From assembly GCA_900473205.1 (NCBI GenBank), contig UCLB01000025.1, forward strand, positions 54,512 to 118,511: DNA of 64,000 nt, written 5' to 3'. The stretch comes from Hyphomicrobiales bacterium. Its GTDB lineage: Bacteria; Pseudomonadota; Alphaproteobacteria; Rhizobiales; Rhizobiaceae. Below are positions 8,638 through 16,446 of this stretch, piece after piece. How positions within the stretch are numbered: position 1 is the stretch's first letter; each line of letters starts with the position of its first letter. The notes under the pieces were generated by a model. That model ran no database searches. It saw only the letters and a program-made list of their open reading frames with translations, and was not told the DNA's origin. The translations under genes and the position numbers were made by a program.

Positions 8638-9330
8638 TCAAACTTTTTCGGGCAACTGCCAATCAATCGGCTCCCGACCCCGCGAGACGAGAAACTCGTT
8701 CGCTTTGGAAAAATGGCCATTGCCGAAAAAGCCGTTATGGGCAGACAGCGGCGATGGGTGTGGCGATTTCAGAACGAGATGCTTCGTCTGGTCGACAAAG
8801 GCGGCTTTCTTCTGCGCGTAAGAGCCCCACAGCAGGAAGACGACGCCGTCACACTCATCATTGACGATGCGGATGATGGCATCGGTAAATTTCTCCCAGC
8901 CCTGACCCTGATGCGAGGCCGCGCGGGCTTCTTCCACGGTCAGAACGCTGTTGAGCAGCAGCACTCCCTGTTTGGCCCAGCTTTCCAGAAAGCCGTGCTT
9001 GACGGGCTGGATGCCAAGATCGTTCTGCAATTCCTTGTAGATATTGACGAGCGAGGGCGGAATGCGCACGCCCGGCTGCACGGAAAAGCACAGACCATGC
9101 GCCTGGCCCGCACCGTGATAGGGGTCTTGGCCGAGAATGACGACCTTCACCTCATCCAGCGGCGTCAGGTCCAGAGCGCGGAAATACTCGCTGCCCTTGG
9201 GAAAGATGTGCTTGCCAGCCGTTTTTTCGGCCAGCAGAAACTCTTTGAGCTTGAGCATGTAGGGGCTGGCGAATTCTGCGGAAAGAACATGTTTCCAGCT
9301 GTCTTCCAGTTTGACGCCTGCGTCTGCCAT
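8638..9330 (-). CDS. ung: uracil-DNA glycosylase, family 1
   Basis: 230 aa, the usual length. The water-activating loop GQDPYH is at residues 67-72 with the catalytic Asp at 69, and the DNA-intercalating loop HPSPLSA begins at His191. It removes uracil from DNA to start base excision repair. It lies only 14 bases downstream of gloA on the same strand, so the two are likely co-transcribed. Confidence 0.96.
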   Translation of the reverse strand: MADAGVKLEDSWKHVLSAEFASPYMLKLKEFLLAEKTAGKHIFPKGSEYFRALDLTPLDEVKVVILGQDPYHGAGQAHGLCFSVQPGVRIPPSLVNIYKELQNDLGIQPVKHGFLESWAKQGVLLLNSVLTVEEARAASHQGQGWEKFTDAIIRIVNDECDGVVFLLWGSYAQKKAAFVDQTKHLVLKSPHPSPLSAHNGFFGNGHFSKANEFLVSRGREPIDWQLPEKV

Positions 9331-9344
9331 GAAAAACCCCGTGA

Positions 9345-9740
9345 TTATTTGAAGCGATTGCCGCGCTCAAGCACTTCGATCTTGTACCCATCCGGGTCGC
9401 AGATGAAGAAGTATTTCGCGAAAGGCGCACCTTTGTATTCCGCATTGACGATCTTGCCGACCGAAAGGCCAAGCGCCGTCAGGCGGGCATGTTCGGCATC
9501 CACATCTTCAACGCTGACGGCGATGTGACCATAGCCATCGCCCAGCGCGTAAGGCACTTCGCGGCCTTTGTTGATGGTCAGCTCCAGCTCGAAGTCACCT
9601 TCGGCGTTGCTGAGATAGACCAGCGTGAACGTTTCGAACTCGAAACGCTCTGCGATCTCCAGACCGAAGGCCTGTTTGTAAAAACCCACCGAACGCTTTT
9701 CGTCCAGCACCCGGACCATAGAGTGAATAAGTTTGGCCAT
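9345..9740 (-). CDS. gloA: lactoylglutathione lyase (glyoxalase I)
   Basis: 131 aa from the ATG at 9740, preceded by GAAGGAAA. A single VOC domain with the four expected metal ligands: His6 (LIHSMVRV), Glu53 (in ELELT), His72 (GYGHIAV) and Glu122 (YKIEVLE). It converts the methylglyoxal-glutathione hemithioacetal to S-lactoylglutathione, with ligand pattern of the nickel/cobalt-type bacterial enzymes. Longer in-frame extensions upstream lack a ribosome binding site. Confidence 0.93.
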   Translation of the reverse strand: MAKLIHSMVRVLDEKRSVGFYKQAFGLEIAERFEFETFTLVYLSNAEGDFELELTINKGREVPYALGDGYGHIAVSVEDVDAEHARLTALGLSVGKIVNAEYKGAPFAKYFFICDPDGYKIEVLERGNRFK

Positions 9741-9898
9741 GGTGTTTCCTTCTTCCTGCATCGTGGTGGCCCGCTTATGCTGCAGGCATCGGGGCAGGCA
9801 GATAACGGCTGGAGGCGAGAGTTTCAACCCTTGAGGCCATTTCAAGGCGCATAGCAGATCACCACACACGCCTTCGGCACAATAGCTTTCCCACTATC

Positions 9899-10285
9899 AT
9901 GACACTTGAACTCATGATACCGGCAGGAATGCGCATCCTTTATCTCTGTCTTGGCTGGCTCATGGTTGCCACCGGCATCGTCGGTGCTTTTCTGCCCATT
10001 TTGCCGACGACACCTTTTCTTTTGATCGCGCTCTGGTGCTTTTCCAAATCCTCGCCGAAACTGGAAACCTGGCTTCTATCCCATCCCAGATTTGGCCCCT
10101 CACTGCGCAACTGGCGGGAAAAAGGCGCTATTCCCCGCAAGGCGAAAATCGCCGCTGTGTCTTTGATGACAATGAGTTACGCGATTTTCTGGTTCGCAAC
10201 GGAGCCGACCCCGCTGAGAGCGAGCATCGTTGGCGCAGTCATGCTGGGGGCCGCACTGTTCGTCACCACTCGGCCAGAGCCCTGA
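9899..10285 (+). CDS. DUF454 (YbaN-like) inner membrane protein
   Basis: 128 aa. It starts with a membrane segment (LYLCLGWLMVATGIVGAFLPILPTTPF), where GxxLPxLPTTPF is the DUF454 signature. A cytosolic stretch with SHPRFGPSLRNWREKGAIPRKAK follows, then one or two further membrane segments. The start is uncertain because none of the ATGs at 9899, 9914 and 9929 has a well-placed Shine-Dalgarno. It converges on hmuV with only 7 bases between stops. Members are often found next to haem or iron genes; no activity is known. Confidence 0.78.
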   Translation: MTLELMIPAGMRILYLCLGWLMVATGIVGAFLPILPTTPFLLIALWCFSKSSPKLETWLLSHPRFGPSLRNWREKGAIPRKAKIAAVSLMTMSYAIFWFATEPTPLRASIVGAVMLGAALFVTTRPEP

Positions 10286-10292
10286 CGTCTGA

Positions 10293-11075
10293 TTACCGAT
10301 GCCGCGATTGCGGCAGGACGTAAGGGATATGCCGTGCCGGAATACGCCCCACCGTGCCTTCAATGCCATAGACGCGCGCAATCGTCTCATCATTGATGGT
10401 TTCCAGCGAAGGCCCACAGGCGGTGATCTTGCCGCGGTGCATGACGATAAGTTGATCGGCAAATTCCGCTGCGAGATTAAGATCGTGCAGAACCGCCAGC
10501 ACCGTGCCGCCCGCAAGAGCGAAATCACGCGCGGTTTCGAGCACGGAAATCTGGTGGCCGAGATCAAGGCTCGATGTCGGCTCATCCAGCAACAGCGCCC
10601 GCGCCTCCCCCTTCTCGATGGCGGATGGCACCTGCGCAAGAGCACGGGCAAACTGCACGCGCTGCTGCTCCCCGCCCGACAGCATGTTGTAGGACCGCCC
10701 CTCAAAGCCGCTCAGGCCCACCTTGGCCAGCGCCTGTCGAGCCTGCTCTTCCGGCTTGATGGAGCCTTGCGCCACAGCACCCATGCGGACGATTTCCAGC
10801 GCGGTGAAAGGAAAGCTCAAAACCGTGCTTTGTGGCAAAACGGCGCGAATGCGCGCCAGTTGCGCAGGCTTGAACAGGCTGACATCGACGTTGTTATAGG
10901 CAACATCCCCGGCATCCGCCCGCATCTCGCCTGACAGCACCTTCATCAGCGTGGATTTACCCGCACCATTCGGTCCAATGATAACGCTGAACGTGCCGGG
11001 TTCGAGCTTGATCGAGACATCATCCAGCAATCTACGTCCGGAACGGATGACGGTTACACCGCGTGTGGAAATCAT
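10293..11075 (-). CDS. hmuV: haemin ABC transporter ATP-binding protein
   Basis: 260 aa. Walker A GPNGAGKST (34-42), Q-loop in RAVLPQST, signature LSGGEQQRVQFARAL, Walker B LLLDEPT and the switch His in VLHDLN are all present. It powers haem import through HmuU. Its ATG overlaps the hmuU stop by 4 bases, so hmuT, hmuU and hmuV form one translationally coupled operon. Confidence 0.93.
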   Translation of the reverse strand: MISTRGVTVIRSGRRLLDDVSIKLEPGTFSVIIGPNGAGKSTLMKVLSGEMRADAGDVAYNNVDVSLFKPAQLARIRAVLPQSTVLSFPFTALEIVRMGAVAQGSIKPEEQARQALAKVGLSGFEGRSYNMLSGGEQQRVQFARALAQVPSAIEKGEARALLLDEPTSSLDLGHQISVLETARDFALAGGTVLAVLHDLNLAAEFADQLIVMHRGKITACGPSLETINDETIARVYGIEGTVGRIPARHIPYVLPQSRHR

Positions 11076-12163
11076 GACACATTCCTCAAACCGAGCCCGT
11101 TGCCACGGCCAAGCAGCAGAAACAGGAAGACGGGAGCGCCGATCAGAGCGGTGACGACGCCAATCGGCAATTCGGCAGGCGCCGCCACGGTGCGCGCAAA
11201 ACTATCCGCCAGCAGCAGCAACCCTGCCCCGCCAATGGCAGAGGCTGGCAGAAGGAAGCGATGCGACGAACCGATAACCAGACGCAAAAGATGCGGCACG
11301 ACGATGCCTACGAAACCGATGGAACCCGCCGCAGCTACACTCGCACCACAGGCCGCAGCGACGGCCAGAATGACGATGCGCTTCAACCTCTGAACCGGAA
11401 TGCCCATGTGGAAAGCCGCCGCATCTCCCAGGATCAGCGCATCCAGCCCTTTCGAGACGAAGGGAATGCTGGCGAGGATGATGAGGAAGAAGGGCAGCGT
11501 CGTCCAGATCTTGAGCGGCGTCGCACCACCCAGCGAGCCAAGGCTCCAGAAGGTGATGTCACGCAAAGCGCGGTCGTCGGCCATAAAGATCATCAGCCCC
11601 GTCAACGCGCCGCTGAGTGCTGCCACAGCGATACCGGCGAGAACCAGAACGGTTGTCGATGTCGCGCCGTTTCGGGTGGCGATCATATAGAGCAGCAGCG
11701 TGTTGATGAGCCCACCGACAAAGGCCATCAGCGGCAAAAAGTGCATGCCGAAAAATGCCGAAAGCGGTGCCAGCATGCCACCGCCGAGCGCAAGCGCAGC
11801 CACAGCAAACAGCGCGGCACCCGAGGTGACACCGACGAGACCCGGATCGGCAAGCGGATTGCGAAACAGGCCCTGCATCATGGCACCGGAAACGGCCAGC
11901 GCGGCCCCGATCATCAGACCAAGCCCCGTGCGCGGCAGGCGCACCGCTTCAAGGATCACGCGGTCACGCGCTTCCATGGTCTGGGAGTGGCCGGTAAAAT
12001 AGAGCCACAGCTCATGCAGCCCCACGCCCGTCGGCCCGCTGGACAGCGACACAAAACAGGCAAACACCAGAAACCCACACAGGGCGATAAGGGTGATGAC
12101 GCCCTTGCGCGAGCGATCGCCCGGTATTTGGCCTGCGACCTCTGCCACAGCCACGGCACTCAC
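11072..12163 (-). CDS. hmuU: haemin ABC transporter permease (FecCD family)
   Basis: 363 aa with about ten hydrophobic segments after a 30-residue polar N-terminus. Motifs typical of FecCD permeases are seen: RLPRTGLGLMIGAALAVSG, GLFRNPLADPGLVGVTSGA and GSIGFVGIVVPHLLRL. It forms the inner-membrane channel for haem. It overlaps both hmuT and hmuV by 4 bases. Confidence 0.93.
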   Translation of the reverse strand: MSAVAVAEVAGQIPGDRSRKGVITLIALCGFLVFACFVSLSSGPTGVGLHELWLYFTGHSQTMEARDRVILEAVRLPRTGLGLMIGAALAVSGAMMQGLFRNPLADPGLVGVTSGAALFAVAALALGGGMLAPLSAFFGMHFLPLMAFVGGLINTLLLYMIATRNGATSTTVLVLAGIAVAALSGALTGLMIFMADDRALRDITFWSLGSLGGATPLKIWTTLPFFLIILASIPFVSKGLDALILGDAAAFHMGIPVQRLKRIVILAVAAACGASVAAAGSIGFVGIVVPHLLRLVIGSSHRFLLPASAIGGAGLLLLADSFARTVAAPAELPIGVVTALIGAPVFLFLLLGRGNGLGLRNVS

Positions 12164-13047
12164 GGCTTCACGATCTCTGGGTAAAGCTGCGACGCCAGAT
12201 CACGACCGGCAGCAGGCGTGCGCGGACCAAAGCCGATCAGATAAAGCCCGTCCATGCTGATCAGCGACTTGGAGGCAGCAGCCGGAGTGGACTGGAAGGC
12301 CGGAAGCGCAAAGACTTCGTCGGGATTGGCCGCATGGTTGCCGCGCTGCATGGTCAGGACAACATCGGGTGCTGCGGCAATCACGGCTTCATCGGTCAAC
12401 GGCTTGTAGCCGCTAATGTCCTGCGCGGCATTGATACCACCCGCCATTTCAATGATGGCTGCGGCTTCGGTTTCCTTGCCTGCGGCCATGATACGCCCGC
12501 CTGCGGTGGATAGAACGAACAACACGCGCTTCTTCTTGTCGCCAACGGCGGCCACGTCCTTGGCCAGCGTTGCGAGATCCGAATTGACCTGCGTTGCAAG
12601 TACTTTGGCCTTGTCTTGAAGACCAACGGCTGCGCCGACATCCTCGATTTTCTTGGCAATGGCGCTACCCTCCGGTGGGGTATCGACGGTCACCATCGGC
12701 ACTTCGCTGGCCTTCAGAATGCCAATCACGTCAGCCGGGCCAGAACCGTCTTCCGACAGGATGAGGTCGGGCTTTTGCGACAGAATGCCTTCGGAAGATA
12801 GCGCCCGCATATAGCCAACGTCGGGCTTGGAAAGCGCTTCACTTGGAAAACTGCTGGTGGAATCCCGCGCGACGATGCGGTCTCCAGCACCCAGCGCATA
12901 GAGAATTTCCGTCACCGTTCCGCCAACCGCCAAGATCCGCTTCGCCTCGGGATTGCCCTTATCAGAGGCATGGGCATGAAGCGGAAACAGCGCCAGCGCG
13001 AGGGGAAGAGCGGCACCAAAAGCAAGAGAGCGACGTGAAAGCGGCAT
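12160..13047 (-). CDS. hmuT: haemin-binding periplasmic protein
   Basis: 295 aa from the ATG at 13047, chosen because AGGA stands 8 bases upstream; an in-frame ATG at 13065 is less likely. A signal peptide with a twin-Arg-like SRRSLAFG start ends near AHA|SDK. The mature part is a PeripBP_2/BtuF-type binding protein. The segment GYMRALSSEGILS carries the conserved Tyr that ligates haem iron in ShuT/HmuT. It hands haem from the outer-membrane receptor (not in this window) to HmuUV. The start region is divergent from the haem-degradation genes. Confidence 0.92.
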   Translation of the reverse strand: MPLSRRSLAFGAALPLALALFPLHAHASDKGNPEAKRILAVGGTVTEILYALGAGDRIVARDSTSSFPSEALSKPDVGYMRALSSEGILSQKPDLILSEDGSGPADVIGILKASEVPMVTVDTPPEGSAIAKKIEDVGAAVGLQDKAKVLATQVNSDLATLAKDVAAVGDKKKRVLFVLSTAGGRIMAAGKETEAAAIIEMAGGINAAQDISGYKPLTDEAVIAAAPDVVLTMQRGNHAANPDEVFALPAFQSTPAAASKSLISMDGLYLIGFGPRTPAAGRDLASQLYPEIVKP

Positions 13048-13140
13048 GATGTCTATCCTGAACAATGCGGCGCGCTACAGCCTGCACGCCATATAAGTTG
13101 AGTTAATTACACATCTTTCAAAACCACACAATCCGATAAG

Positions 13141-13169
13141 TTGACTATTTTCGTTATCTTTAATATCTC
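13141..13169 (+). promoter_or_regulatory. candidate promoter of the haem monooxygenase-hutX operon
   Basis: TTGACT and TATCTC are 17 bases apart, 58 bases before the start at 13228, inside a 180-bp A/T-rich divergent region shared with hmuT. I could not find a full TGA-N9-TCA RirA box, so the iron control expected for such genes is not demonstrated. Confidence 0.35.
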
Positions 13170-13227
13170 CCCTTTTCAGGGGTAGCGTACCAACATTCGG
13201 TACCGCACATTCAAAGGGAGACTATCG

Positions 13228-13575
13228 ATGTTTATTGCAATGAACCGGTTCCGTGTCGTGCCAGGCTTTGAAGAAGCCTTTGAAACCATCTGGCGTGAGC
13301 GCAAGCGCCATCTGGCCGAAATGCCCGGCTATCTGGAATTCCACATGCTGAAGGGCGCCAAGGCCGACGACCATACGCTCTACGCCTCTCACACCGTCTG
13401 GGCGACCAAGGAAGATTTTACCGCATGGACGAAGTCTGAGCAGTTCCGCGCCGCCCACGCCAATGCCGGCAACAATCGCGGCAAGGTCGAATATCTCTCG
13501 GGCCCGCATTTCGAAGGTTTTGACGTCATCATTCATGAAGACAAGGACGGCCAAGACCGTCCCGTTGCGGCTTGA
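13228..13575 (+). CDS. IsdG/HmuQ-type haem-degrading monooxygenase
   Basis: 115 aa, a single ferredoxin-like ABM domain. The Asn-Trp-His triad of IsdG-type enzymes can be placed: Asn6 (MFIAMNRF), Trp67 (FTAWTK) and His77 (FRAAHAN). Members bind haem and open the tetrapyrrole, releasing iron. It is followed at once by hutX and is divergent from hmuTUV, which argues for haem rather than antibiotic chemistry. GGGAG upstream supports the start. Confidence 0.82.
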   Translation: MFIAMNRFRVVPGFEEAFETIWRERKRHLAEMPGYLEFHMLKGAKADDHTLYASHTVWATKEDFTAWTKSEQFRAAHANAGNNRGKVEYLSGPHFEGFDVIIHEDKDGQDRPVAA

Positions 13576-13583
13576 ACCCGACC

Positions 13584-14105
13584 ATGAGTGCGATTGCCGA
13601 AAAAACCGAAGAGCGGCTGGAGCGCGCCAAGGCCGCTCTTGCCGAAAAGCCCGATGGCGTGGTGGAAGCCATTGCCGGCAAGGCAGAAGTGACGCCAGCC
13701 GAAATTCTGGCGCTTCTGCCGCATGGTGCAGCCGTCTCGGCACCTGCTGAAAAGTTCAACGACATCTGGAATGAGCTGCGCACATGGGGCGAAGTCCTGA
13801 TGATCGTGCAGACGCCGGATATCGTCTTCGAAGTGCCCGGCCATCTGCCCGAGGGAACGGAGGGGCATGGCTGGTTCAACATTCATGGCGACAGCCTCAT
13901 TGGCGGGCATATCAAGAAAGACAACTGTGCCTCGATCACCTTCATCGATCGTGAGTTTCATGGACGCCGGTCTTTGTCGGTCTGGTTTATGAATGCGGGC
14001 GGCAGCGCCATGTTCAAGCTCTTCGTTCGCCGCGATGCGAACAAGGAATTGCTGGCAGACCAGCTGACAAAGTTCGAGGCGCTGCGCGACAGCTTCCTCG
14101 CCTGA
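13584..14105 (+). CDS. hutX: cytosolic haem carrier, HutX/ChuX family
   Basis: 173 aa from the ATG at 13584; a TTG at 13572 overlapping the previous stop is an alternative. After an N-terminal helix pair come TPAEILALLPHGAAVS and the HutX core WNELRTWGEVLMIVQTPDIVFEVPG, then HGWFNIHGDSLIGGHI, where the family's haem-contact residues lie. It is thought to take haem arriving from the importer and pass it on. The gene lies 8 bases after the monooxygenase gene, forming a two-gene haem-use operon. Confidence 0.88.
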   Translation: MSAIAEKTEERLERAKAALAEKPDGVVEAIAGKAEVTPAEILALLPHGAAVSAPAEKFNDIWNELRTWGEVLMIVQTPDIVFEVPGHLPEGTEGHGWFNIHGDSLIGGHIKKDNCASITFIDREFHGRRSLSVWFMNAGGSAMFKLFVRRDANKELLADQLTKFEALRDSFLA

Positions 14106-14116
14106 CACCGTCTTAA

Positions 14117-14146
14117 GCCGCTGCCAAGTTCCTGGCGGCGGCTTTC
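14117..14146 (+). terminator. terminator after hutX
   Basis: GCCGCTGCC pairs with GGCGGCGGC (one mismatch) across a short loop, then TTT. It lies 11 bases after the hutX stop. Confidence 0.55.
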
Positions 14147-14329
14147 CCTTCCTGATCGTCGCTCTCCTTTTGAACATCGAATGTCGCTTCCGGCATGTCC
14201 CGGCCCGCGCACCATGCCTTATGAATTCAAGGCATTGGTAACGAACGGAAAATGGCACGCCGACGAGAGGCTTTGCGCTGAACTCAAGCCTGCGCTATAG
14301 GCCGTGGCGACACTTGATGAGGGAAACCG

Positions 14330-15214
14330 ATGACGACCTATGTATTGACCGTAGCCTGCCAATCCAAACGCGGCGTTGTCGCAGCCATATCGGGTTATCT
14401 GGCGGGCAAGGGTTGCAACATCGTCGATAGTTCCCAGTTCGATGACCTCGAAACCGGCAAGTTTTTCATGCGCGTTTCCTTCATTTCCGAAGAAGGCGTC
14501 GGCATGAAAGATATCGAAGCAGGTTTTGCGCCGATTTCCGCGGAATTCGGCATGGAGGCCAATATCTACAGCGATGGCGAGCGCACCAAAACGATGTTGA
14601 TGGTCTCGCGCTTCGGCCATTGCCTCAACGACCTGCTCTATCGCTGGAAGATCGGCGCGCTGCCCATCGATATCGTCGGCGTCGTCTCCAACCATTTCGA
14701 ATACCAGAAGGTCGTCGTCAACCACGACATTCCCTTCCACCACATCAAGGTGACGAAGGACAACAAACCGCAGGCCGAGGCGCAGTTGCTTGATTTAATT
14801 GATACGAGCGGCGCTGAACTTGTTGTACTGGCCCGTTACATGCAAATCCTCTCGGACGAGATGTGCCGCAAAATGTCTGGCCGTATCATTAACATCCACC
14901 ATTCGTTCCTGCCAAGCTTCAAGGGCGCGAACCCCTACAAGCAGGCCTACGAGCGCGGCGTAAAACTCATCGGCGCGACGGCCCACTATGTCACTGCCGA
15001 TCTGGACGAAGGCCCGATCATCGAACAGGACACAGTCCGCGTTACCCACGCCCAATCTGCCGAAGACTACGTGTCACTGGGTCGCGATGTCGAAAGCCAG
15101 GTACTGGCCCGCGCCATCCACGCCCACATCCATCACCGCACCTTCATCAACGGCAACCGCACAGTGGTTTTCCCGCCGAGCCCGGGCAGTTACGCGTCGG
15201 AGCGGATGGGGTAA
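14330..15214 (+). CDS. purU: formyltetrahydrofolate deformylase
   Basis: 294 aa. An N-terminal ACT domain (about 1-80, beginning YVLTVACQSKRGVVAAISGYL) is followed by a formyltransferase fold. HHSFLPSFKGANPY and ADLDEGPIIEQD carry the catalytic His and Asp. It hydrolyses 10-formyl-THF to THF and formate, balancing one-carbon pools. Monocistronic, between the hutX terminator and a toxin-antitoxin pair. Confidence 0.95.
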   Translation: MTTYVLTVACQSKRGVVAAISGYLAGKGCNIVDSSQFDDLETGKFFMRVSFISEEGVGMKDIEAGFAPISAEFGMEANIYSDGERTKTMLMVSRFGHCLNDLLYRWKIGALPIDIVGVVSNHFEYQKVVVNHDIPFHHIKVTKDNKPQAEAQLLDLIDTSGAELVVLARYMQILSDEMCRKMSGRIINIHHSFLPSFKGANPYKQAYERGVKLIGATAHYVTADLDEGPIIEQDTVRVTHAQSAEDYVSLGRDVESQVLARAIHAHIHHRTFINGNRTVVFPPSPGSYASERMG

Positions 15215-15264
15215 GGGCAGCTTCACTGACATTGACGAACTGACAACTATGGTTTACATTTTCG

Positions 15265-15561
15265 ATGTTCACAATTCGTGAGACGGAAGAGTTTTCTGAA
15301 TGGCTGGCCGGACTACGCGACGTACAGGCCAAAGCTCGTATCGCAAGGCGCGTGTATCGGCTTGCGGATGGAAATCCGGGCGATGTGAAACCGGTTGGCG
15401 AAAGTGTCAGCGAACTCAGGATCGATTACGGGCCGGGATACCGTGTTTATTTCATCCAGGACGGCAAAGTCGTTATCGTGCTGCTGTGCGGTGGCGACAA
15501 GAGTTCTCAACGACGTGATATTGCCAAGGCCAAGAAGCTGGCCAAAGCGCTGAAGGAATAG
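15265..15561 (+). CDS. RelE/HigB-like type II toxin (Gp49 family)
   Basis: 98 aa. It matches the addiction-module killer group: FTIRETEEFSEWLAGLRD at the start, RIARRVYRLADGNPGDVKPVGE in the middle and GPGYRVYFIQDGKVVIVLLCGGDK at the core strands, ending in a Lys-rich helix. These fold like RelE ribosome-dependent mRNA interferases. Toxin precedes antitoxin by 3 bases, the HigBA order. Expression is probably autoregulated by the antitoxin. Confidence 0.85.
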   Translation: MFTIRETEEFSEWLAGLRDVQAKARIARRVYRLADGNPGDVKPVGESVSELRIDYGPGYRVYFIQDGKVVIVLLCGGDKSSQRRDIAKAKKLAKALKE

Positions 15562-15564
15562 ATC

Positions 15565-15885
15565 GTGCCACTTGTTACACGCGAATATGATGCTGCCCGC
15601 TATCTCGATAGCGAAGAAGCAATTGCCGCCTATGTTGCCGACGCAACGGAATCCGGTGATGCAGGCGAACTCGCGCATGCTTTGGGCGTGGTCGCGCGGG
15701 CGAAAGGTATGAGCGATCTTTCCAGACAAACTGGCCTCTCCCGCCAGACTCTTTACAAAGCTCTGAGCGGCGAAGGCAATCCTGAACTTGGGACCATTGC
15801 CAAGGTTGCAGATGCGCTTGGGTACCGATTGTCGCTTGTTGCGAGAACCCCGACAACACCACCTGAACACATTGAGGGCTTGTAA
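15565..15885 (+). CDS. antitoxin of the HigBA-like pair (putative addiction module antidote)
   Basis: 106 aa from a GTG start at 15565. Residues 1-35 hold an acidic segment (YLDSEEAIAAYVADATESGD). A Cro/C1-type HTH follows: GMSDLSRQTGLSRQTLYKALSGEGNPELGTIAKVADALG. It would neutralise the upstream toxin and repress the operon. The start only 3 bases after the toxin stop suggests coupled translation. Confidence 0.85.
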   Translation: MPLVTREYDAARYLDSEEAIAAYVADATESGDAGELAHALGVVARAKGMSDLSRQTGLSRQTLYKALSGEGNPELGTIAKVADALGYRLSLVARTPTTPPEHIEGL

Positions 15886-16011
15886 CCAGTCGGGTCGAAG
15901 ACTTCCGACAAATAAAACCAGTTACAGCAATGAACTTTATTTTCAGCGGTCAGCAACCGAGTTGCTTTCAGGGCCGTTTCTTCTGCGTTGTCAAACACAG
16001 AGGTCTCCCTC

Positions 16012-16404
16012 ATGAAAAAGTTGATTATTGCCGGTGCCGCGCTCTTTCTCGCGGCAGGTTCGACGTTTGCCCAGCAGCCTCCACCGCCACCACCAGCAGG
16101 CGGGCCTGATGCGGGCCAACAGACTGATGCGCCGCCTCCACCACCACCGCCTCCAGGTGCTGGCCCAAGGGCAGAAGCGCCTCCTCCACCGCCACCCGGC
16201 CATTGGGGTCCGCGTGAAGGTGGCCCAAGAGACGGCGGTCCGCGTGACCGCATGATGATGCCACCACCGCCTCCACCGTCCAAGGGCGCGCATTTCCGCC
16301 TGGAGCAGGGTGAAACAAAGATCGACATCAAATGTGCTGACGACGAGCCAATGAAGGCCTGCGCAGACATCATGATGCAGGTGATCGACAAGATTAACGA
16401 GTAA
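16012..16404 (+). CDS. secreted polyproline-rich small protein
   Basis: 130 aa from the ATG at 16012, with GAGG 9 bases upstream. A signal peptide (KKLIIAGAALFLAAGSTFA) is followed by four runs of 6-8 prolines separated by Gly/Asp/Arg-rich linkers. It ends in a compact C-terminal domain (KGAHFRLEQGETKIDIKC) with two Cys (IKCADD and KACADI) that could form a disulfide. It probably acts in the periplasm or envelope. Function unknown. The repetitive proline codons would need EF-P for translation. Confidence 0.8.
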   Translation: MKKLIIAGAALFLAAGSTFAQQPPPPPPAGGPDAGQQTDAPPPPPPPPGAGPRAEAPPPPPPGHWGPREGGPRDGGPRDRMMMPPPPPPSKGAHFRLEQGETKIDIKCADDEPMKACADIMMQVIDKINE

Positions 16405-16425
16405 CATTGCCTGCGATGACAGGAG

Positions 16426-16445
16426 GCGGCGCATTCATGCGCCGC
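16426..16445. terminator. hairpin between the polyproline gene and the tct sensor kinase gene
   Basis: GCGGCGCA and TGCGCCGC form a perfect 8-bp stem with a 4-base loop between two convergent genes. The T-run is weak. Confidence 0.45.
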
Positions 16446-16446
16446 T

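Noticed and set aside
7477..9528. 683-residue open frame on the plus strand
   Set aside because: It is antisense to the siderophore-interacting protein and ung genes, both of which have clear conserved motifs; its own sequence has no recognisable domain.
11261..12184. 307-residue plus-strand open frame opposite hmuU
   Set aside because: Antisense to a clear FecCD permease; the translation is charged and repetitive in the way expected from a reversed membrane-protein gene.
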